Under the pieces are notes generated by a model. It was not told where the DNA came from, did not search any database, and saw only the letters and a program-made list of their open reading frames with translations. Source: Candidatus Omnitrophota bacterium (GTDB lineage Bacteria; Ratteibacteria; UBA8468; B48-G9; JAFGKM01). Taken from it: a DNA stretch of 31,404 nt. Both the position numbers and the translations under genes were made by a program. Shown one piece after another: positions 28,941 to 31,404 of this stretch (positions within the stretch are counted from its first letter, which is position 1; each line of letters begins with the position of its first letter). The stretch is from the NCBI GenBank assembly GCA_023819545.1, contig JAMWCA010000002.1, forward strand, positions 1 to 31,404. The letters run 5' to 3'.

Positions 28941-29205
28941 AATTGTGAAAAATCCAATAATAACAGAGAAAGCAACTGATTTGACAAAAGAAAATAAATA
29001 TATTTTCTGTGTTGATAAAAAAGCAAATAAAAATCAAATTAAAAAGGCAATTGAAGAAATTTATAAAGTAAAAGTTGAAAAAGTTTACATTGTAAATGTT
29101 AAAGAGAAAAAGAGAAGATACAGGTTTTATATTGAAGGTTATAAATCAGGATATAAAAAAGCGATTGTTAAATTGAAAGAAGGAGAAAAAATTGCCATTA
29201 CGTAA
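28924..29205 (+). CDS. rplW: Ribosomal protein uL23 (TTG start)
   Basis: A 93-residue protein at the tunnel exit, a docking site for trigger factor and SRP. DPYKIVKNPIITEKATDLTKENKYIFCVDKKANKNQIKKAIEEIYKVKVEKVYIVNVKEKKRR is the complete family core. The start is TTG, supported by AAGGAG 6 bases upstream (within rplD) and by the absence of an ATG at a suitable place. Confidence 0.96.
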   Translation: MFDPYKIVKNPIITEKATDLTKENKYIFCVDKKANKNQIKKAIEEIYKVKVEKVYIVNVKEKKRRYRFYIEGYKSGYKKAIVKLKEGEKIAIT

Positions 29206-30016
29206 ATTAAAACCGGTTACTCCTGGTCAAAGACATGCGGTATTGCAGGATTTTTCTGATATTACTAAAAAAGAACCAGAAAAATCTCTTGTTTTTGGTT
29301 TGAAGAAAAAAGGTGGAAGAAATAATACAGGTCGTATTACTGTAAGACATAGAGGTGGAGGTCATAAAAGATTATATAGAATTATTGATTTTAAAGGAAG
29401 AATAAACCACGAAGCGATTGTTAAAAGTATTGAATATGACCCAAATAGAAATGCAAGAATTGCTCTTATTCAATATACAGATGGTGTAAAAAGTTATATA
29501 ATTGCTCCATTAGGACTTTCTGTTGGCGATAGAATCAAATGCGGAGAAGAAGTAGAAATAAAAGTTGGGAATAGATTACCTTTAAAAAATATTCCAGAAG
29601 GAACTCAGATATATAATATTGAAATTACTCCAGGGAAGGGTGGTCAAATGGTTAGAAGTGCCGGAACTTTAGCAACTTTGATGGTAAAGGGAGAAAAATA
29701 TGCACAGGTAAGATTACCATCCGGAGAAATAAGAATGTTTGACCTTAATTGTTATGCTTCAATTGGGCAAGTAAGTAATCCTGAGTATAAATATATATCT
29801 TTTGGAAAGGCAGGTAGAATGAGAAACCTTGGAATAAGACCAACAGTAAGAGGAACAGCAATGAATCCAGTTGACCATCCTATGGGTGGTGGAGAAGGAA
29901 GGGGAAAAGGACATCAACCACAAAGTCCAACTGGAGTACCTGCAAAGGGCTATAAAACAAGAAAAAAGAAAAAACCATCTGATAAATTAATATTACAAAG
30001 AAGGAAAAAGAAATGA
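29192..30016 (+). CDS. rplB: Ribosomal protein uL2 (TTG start)
   Basis: A 274-residue protein near the peptidyl transferase centre. KLKPVTPGQRHAVLQDFSDIT at the start, KKKGGRNNTGRITVRHRGGGHKRLYRIIDF, and the strongly conserved MNPVDHPMGGGEGRGKGHQPQSPTG with the His implicated in peptide-bond formation. The start is TTG preceded by AAGGAGAAAAAA, the same sequence that precedes the TTG start of rplW. It overlaps rplW by 14 bases and rpsS by 4. Confidence 0.98.
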   Translation: MPLRKLKPVTPGQRHAVLQDFSDITKKEPEKSLVFGLKKKGGRNNTGRITVRHRGGGHKRLYRIIDFKGRINHEAIVKSIEYDPNRNARIALIQYTDGVKSYIIAPLGLSVGDRIKCGEEVEIKVGNRLPLKNIPEGTQIYNIEITPGKGGQMVRSAGTLATLMVKGEKYAQVRLPSGEIRMFDLNCYASIGQVSNPEYKYISFGKAGRMRNLGIRPTVRGTAMNPVDHPMGGGEGRGKGHQPQSPTGVPAKGYKTRKKKKPSDKLILQRRKKK

Positions 30017-30294
30017 GGTCAAAGAAAAAAGGTCCTTATGTTGATAAAAAACTTGTTGAGAAAGTTTTAAAACAAAAACAATCAGGTAAAAAAGGGATTA
30101 TTAAAACATGGGCAAGGAGTTGCGTTATAATTCCTGAATTTGTTGGAACTACTTTTTCAGTTCATAATGGAAGGACTTTTGTTAATGTTTATGTTACAGA
30201 GAATATGGTAGGTCATCGTCTTGGAGAGTTTGCTCCTACAAGAACTTTTAGAGGCCATGGTGCTCATACAGAAAGAGCAAGAGAAAAGAAATAA
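30013..30294 (+). CDS. rpsS: Ribosomal protein uS19
   Basis: A 93-residue 30S head protein contacting the 50S subunit through bridge B1. RSKKKGPYVDKKLVEKVLKQ, IKTWARSCVIIPEFVGTTFSVHNGRTFVNVYVTENMVGHRLGEFAPTRTFRGHG and a basic tail are canonical. The ATG overlaps the rplB stop (ATGA), and translation is coupled. Confidence 0.98.
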   Translation: MRSKKKGPYVDKKLVEKVLKQKQSGKKGIIKTWARSCVIIPEFVGTTFSVHNGRTFVNVYVTENMVGHRLGEFAPTRTFRGHGAHTERAREKK

Positions 30295-30305
30295 AAGGGA
30301 GTAAA

Positions 30306-30635
30306 ATGGAAGTAAAAGCACAAGCAAAATATGTTAGAATAGGACCGAGAAAATTAAGAAACATAGTAGACCTGATTAAAGGAAGAAAAGTTGAAGAAGC
30401 AATTGGAATTCTGAGAAATCTGAAGAAAAAAGGAGCGAAAATTCTTGAAAATGTTATTAAAAGTGCGGAGAATAATGGGAAAAATAAAGGTGAAGGGATT
30501 GAATGGAAGATAAAAAATATAATCATTGATGGTGGTCCAATGTTGAAAAGATATAGAGCAGCGCCAATGGGAAGAGGAGTAATGGTTAGAAAAAGAACAT
30601 CTCATATTACTGTTATTCTTGAAGGAGAGGAATAA
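30306..30635 (+). CDS. rplV: Ribosomal protein uL22
   Basis: A 109-residue exit-tunnel protein. AQAKYVRIGPRKLRNIVDLIKGRKVEEAIGIL in the globular part, and the tunnel beta-hairpin GGPMLKRYRAAPMGRGVMVRKRTSHITVILEG, where macrolide-resistance changes usually arise; no deletion is evident there. AAGGGAG precedes the ATG. Confidence 0.98.
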   Translation: MEVKAQAKYVRIGPRKLRNIVDLIKGRKVEEAIGILRNLKKKGAKILENVIKSAENNGKNKGEGIEWKIKNIIIDGGPMLKRYRAAPMGRGVMVRKRTSHITVILEGEE

Positions 30636-30637
30636 TA

Positions 30638-31294
30638 ATGGGACAGAAAGTTAATCCTATCGGTTTAAGAATTGGAATAGTTGAAAATTGGAGAAGTATG
30701 TGGTTTGCTTCAAAAAAAGAATTCAGGGATCTATTAAAAGAAGATATTTTAATCAGAGATTACATAAAAAAGAGATATCCGAGAGGAACAATTTCCAAGA
30801 TTGAAATTGAAAAAACGGATAAAATAAGGATTAAAATTTATACACCAAGACCAGGGGTAGTTCTTGGTAGAAAAGGAGCAGAAATTAATCAACTAAGAGA
30901 TGAACTATATGAAATTTTCAAAAAACAGATAACAATTGACTGTATAGAAATTAATCAACCAGGAGTGAGCGCCCAGTTTCTTGCAGACAGTATCGTTATA
31001 CAGCTTGAAAAAAGGGTTCCACATAGACAAGCAATAAAGAAAGCAATGGATCTTGCAATGCAATCAGGTGCAAAAGGTATAAAAGTGAGAATTTCTGGAA
31101 GAATTGCGGGTGTTGAAATAGCAAGGAGTGAACAATATATTATGGGTAAAGTTCCACTTCATACTTTAAGAGCAAAGATTGATTATGCAACAAGTACTGC
31201 TTTTACAAGAAGTGGGACAGTTGGAGTTAAAGTATGGGTTTATCTTGGAGAGATTTTGGAAGAAAAAGGAGAAAAAGATGCCACTGATGCCTAA
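30638..31294 (+). CDS. rpsC: Ribosomal protein uS3
   Basis: A 218-residue protein at the mRNA entry site. MGQKVNPIGLRIGIVENWRSMWFA at the start, the KH domain around RPGVVLGRKGAEINQLRDEL, and the C-terminal SGRIAGVEIARSEQYIMGKVPLHTLRAKIDYATSTAFTRSGTVGVKVWVYLGE. It starts 2 bases after the rplV stop with GGAGAGG upstream and overlaps the start of rplP by 17 bases. Confidence 0.98.
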   Translation: MGQKVNPIGLRIGIVENWRSMWFASKKEFRDLLKEDILIRDYIKKRYPRGTISKIEIEKTDKIRIKIYTPRPGVVLGRKGAEINQLRDELYEIFKKQITIDCIEINQPGVSAQFLADSIVIQLEKRVPHRQAIKKAMDLAMQSGAKGIKVRISGRIAGVEIARSEQYIMGKVPLHTLRAKIDYATSTAFTRSGTVGVKVWVYLGEILEEKGEKDATDA

Positions 31295-31404
31295 GAGAGT
31301 TAAATATAGAAAAATGCAAAAAGGAAGGACAAAAGGACAAGCAGAAAGAGGGAATAAACTTTTTTATGGAGAATATGGCTTAAAAGTTCTTGAACCTGGA
31401 AGAA
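31278..31404 (+). CDS. rplP: Ribosomal protein uL16, partial (3' end outside window)
   Basis: Only the first 42 codons are present: MPLMPKRVKYRKMQKGRTKG, then AERGNKLFYGEYGLKVLEPG. This matches the uL16 N-terminus (usually MLxPKRxKxRKxxKGR). The ATG at 31278 has AAGGAG 6-7 bases upstream and yields three residues before the alternative Met at 31287. The rpsC-rplP order is the standard S10 operon. Confidence 0.93.
   Translation, partial: MPLMPKRVKYRKMQKGRTKGQAERGNKLFYGEYGLKVLEPGR

Noticed and set aside
1..31404. CRISPR array, insertion sequence, prophage or attachment site
   Set aside because: No short regularly spaced repeats, transposase motifs, terminal inverted repeats or integrase genes were seen; the only long repeat is the tuf pair.

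Overview
This is a chromosomal window from an AT-rich bacterium whose genes use mostly A/T-ending codons, AGA for Arg and GAA for Glu. It carries a DUF1559-type prepilin-like protein, a family most abundant in Planctomycetes, Lentisphaerae, Omnitrophota and related uncultured lineages. The sequence alone does not fix the phylum. A PVC-like or neighbouring candidate phylum is an inference from that family, the fused RNA polymerase gene and the unusual EF-G.

Left part (1-10.6 kb). On the minus strand a near-consensus promoter and a cobalamin riboswitch with its own terminator precede an apparent operon: prepilin-like gene, cobU, cobT (cut by the window edge). A Gfo/Idh/MocA oxidoreductase lies upstream on the same strand. 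On the plus strand, 3.4-7.9 kb holds a run of tightly packed genes: a cyclophilin-like protein, a beta-class DNA methyltransferase, an HhH-GPD glycosylase-like protein, a zinc alcohol dehydrogenase, ribD and ribE. queF, acylphosphatase, groL and groS follow on the minus strand, with a consensus promoter in front of groS.

Right part (10.9-31.4 kb). This is one long translation/transcription supercluster on the plus strand: tRNA-Gly, tRNA-Thr, tuf, rpmG, tRNA-Trp, secE, nusG, rplKAJL, a single fused rpoB-rpoC gene, rpsL, rpsG, fusA, a second tuf, then the S10 operon (rpsJ, rplC, rplD, rplW, rplB, rpsS, rplV, rpsC, start of rplP). The order is the usual bacterial beta, str and S10 operons joined end to end, with internal promoters before tRNA-Trp and rpsJ.

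The points most worth attention are: (1) the 2504-residue RpoB-RpoC fusion; (2) two tuf copies that read as identical, with codon use quite unlike every neighbour except in the last ~23 codons; (3) the riboswitch-led operon whose first gene is a prepilin-like protein, with a visible terminator/antiterminator switch and a four-codon minigene; (4) the methyltransferase plus glycosylase-like pair; (5) an EF-G with a remodelled domain IV.
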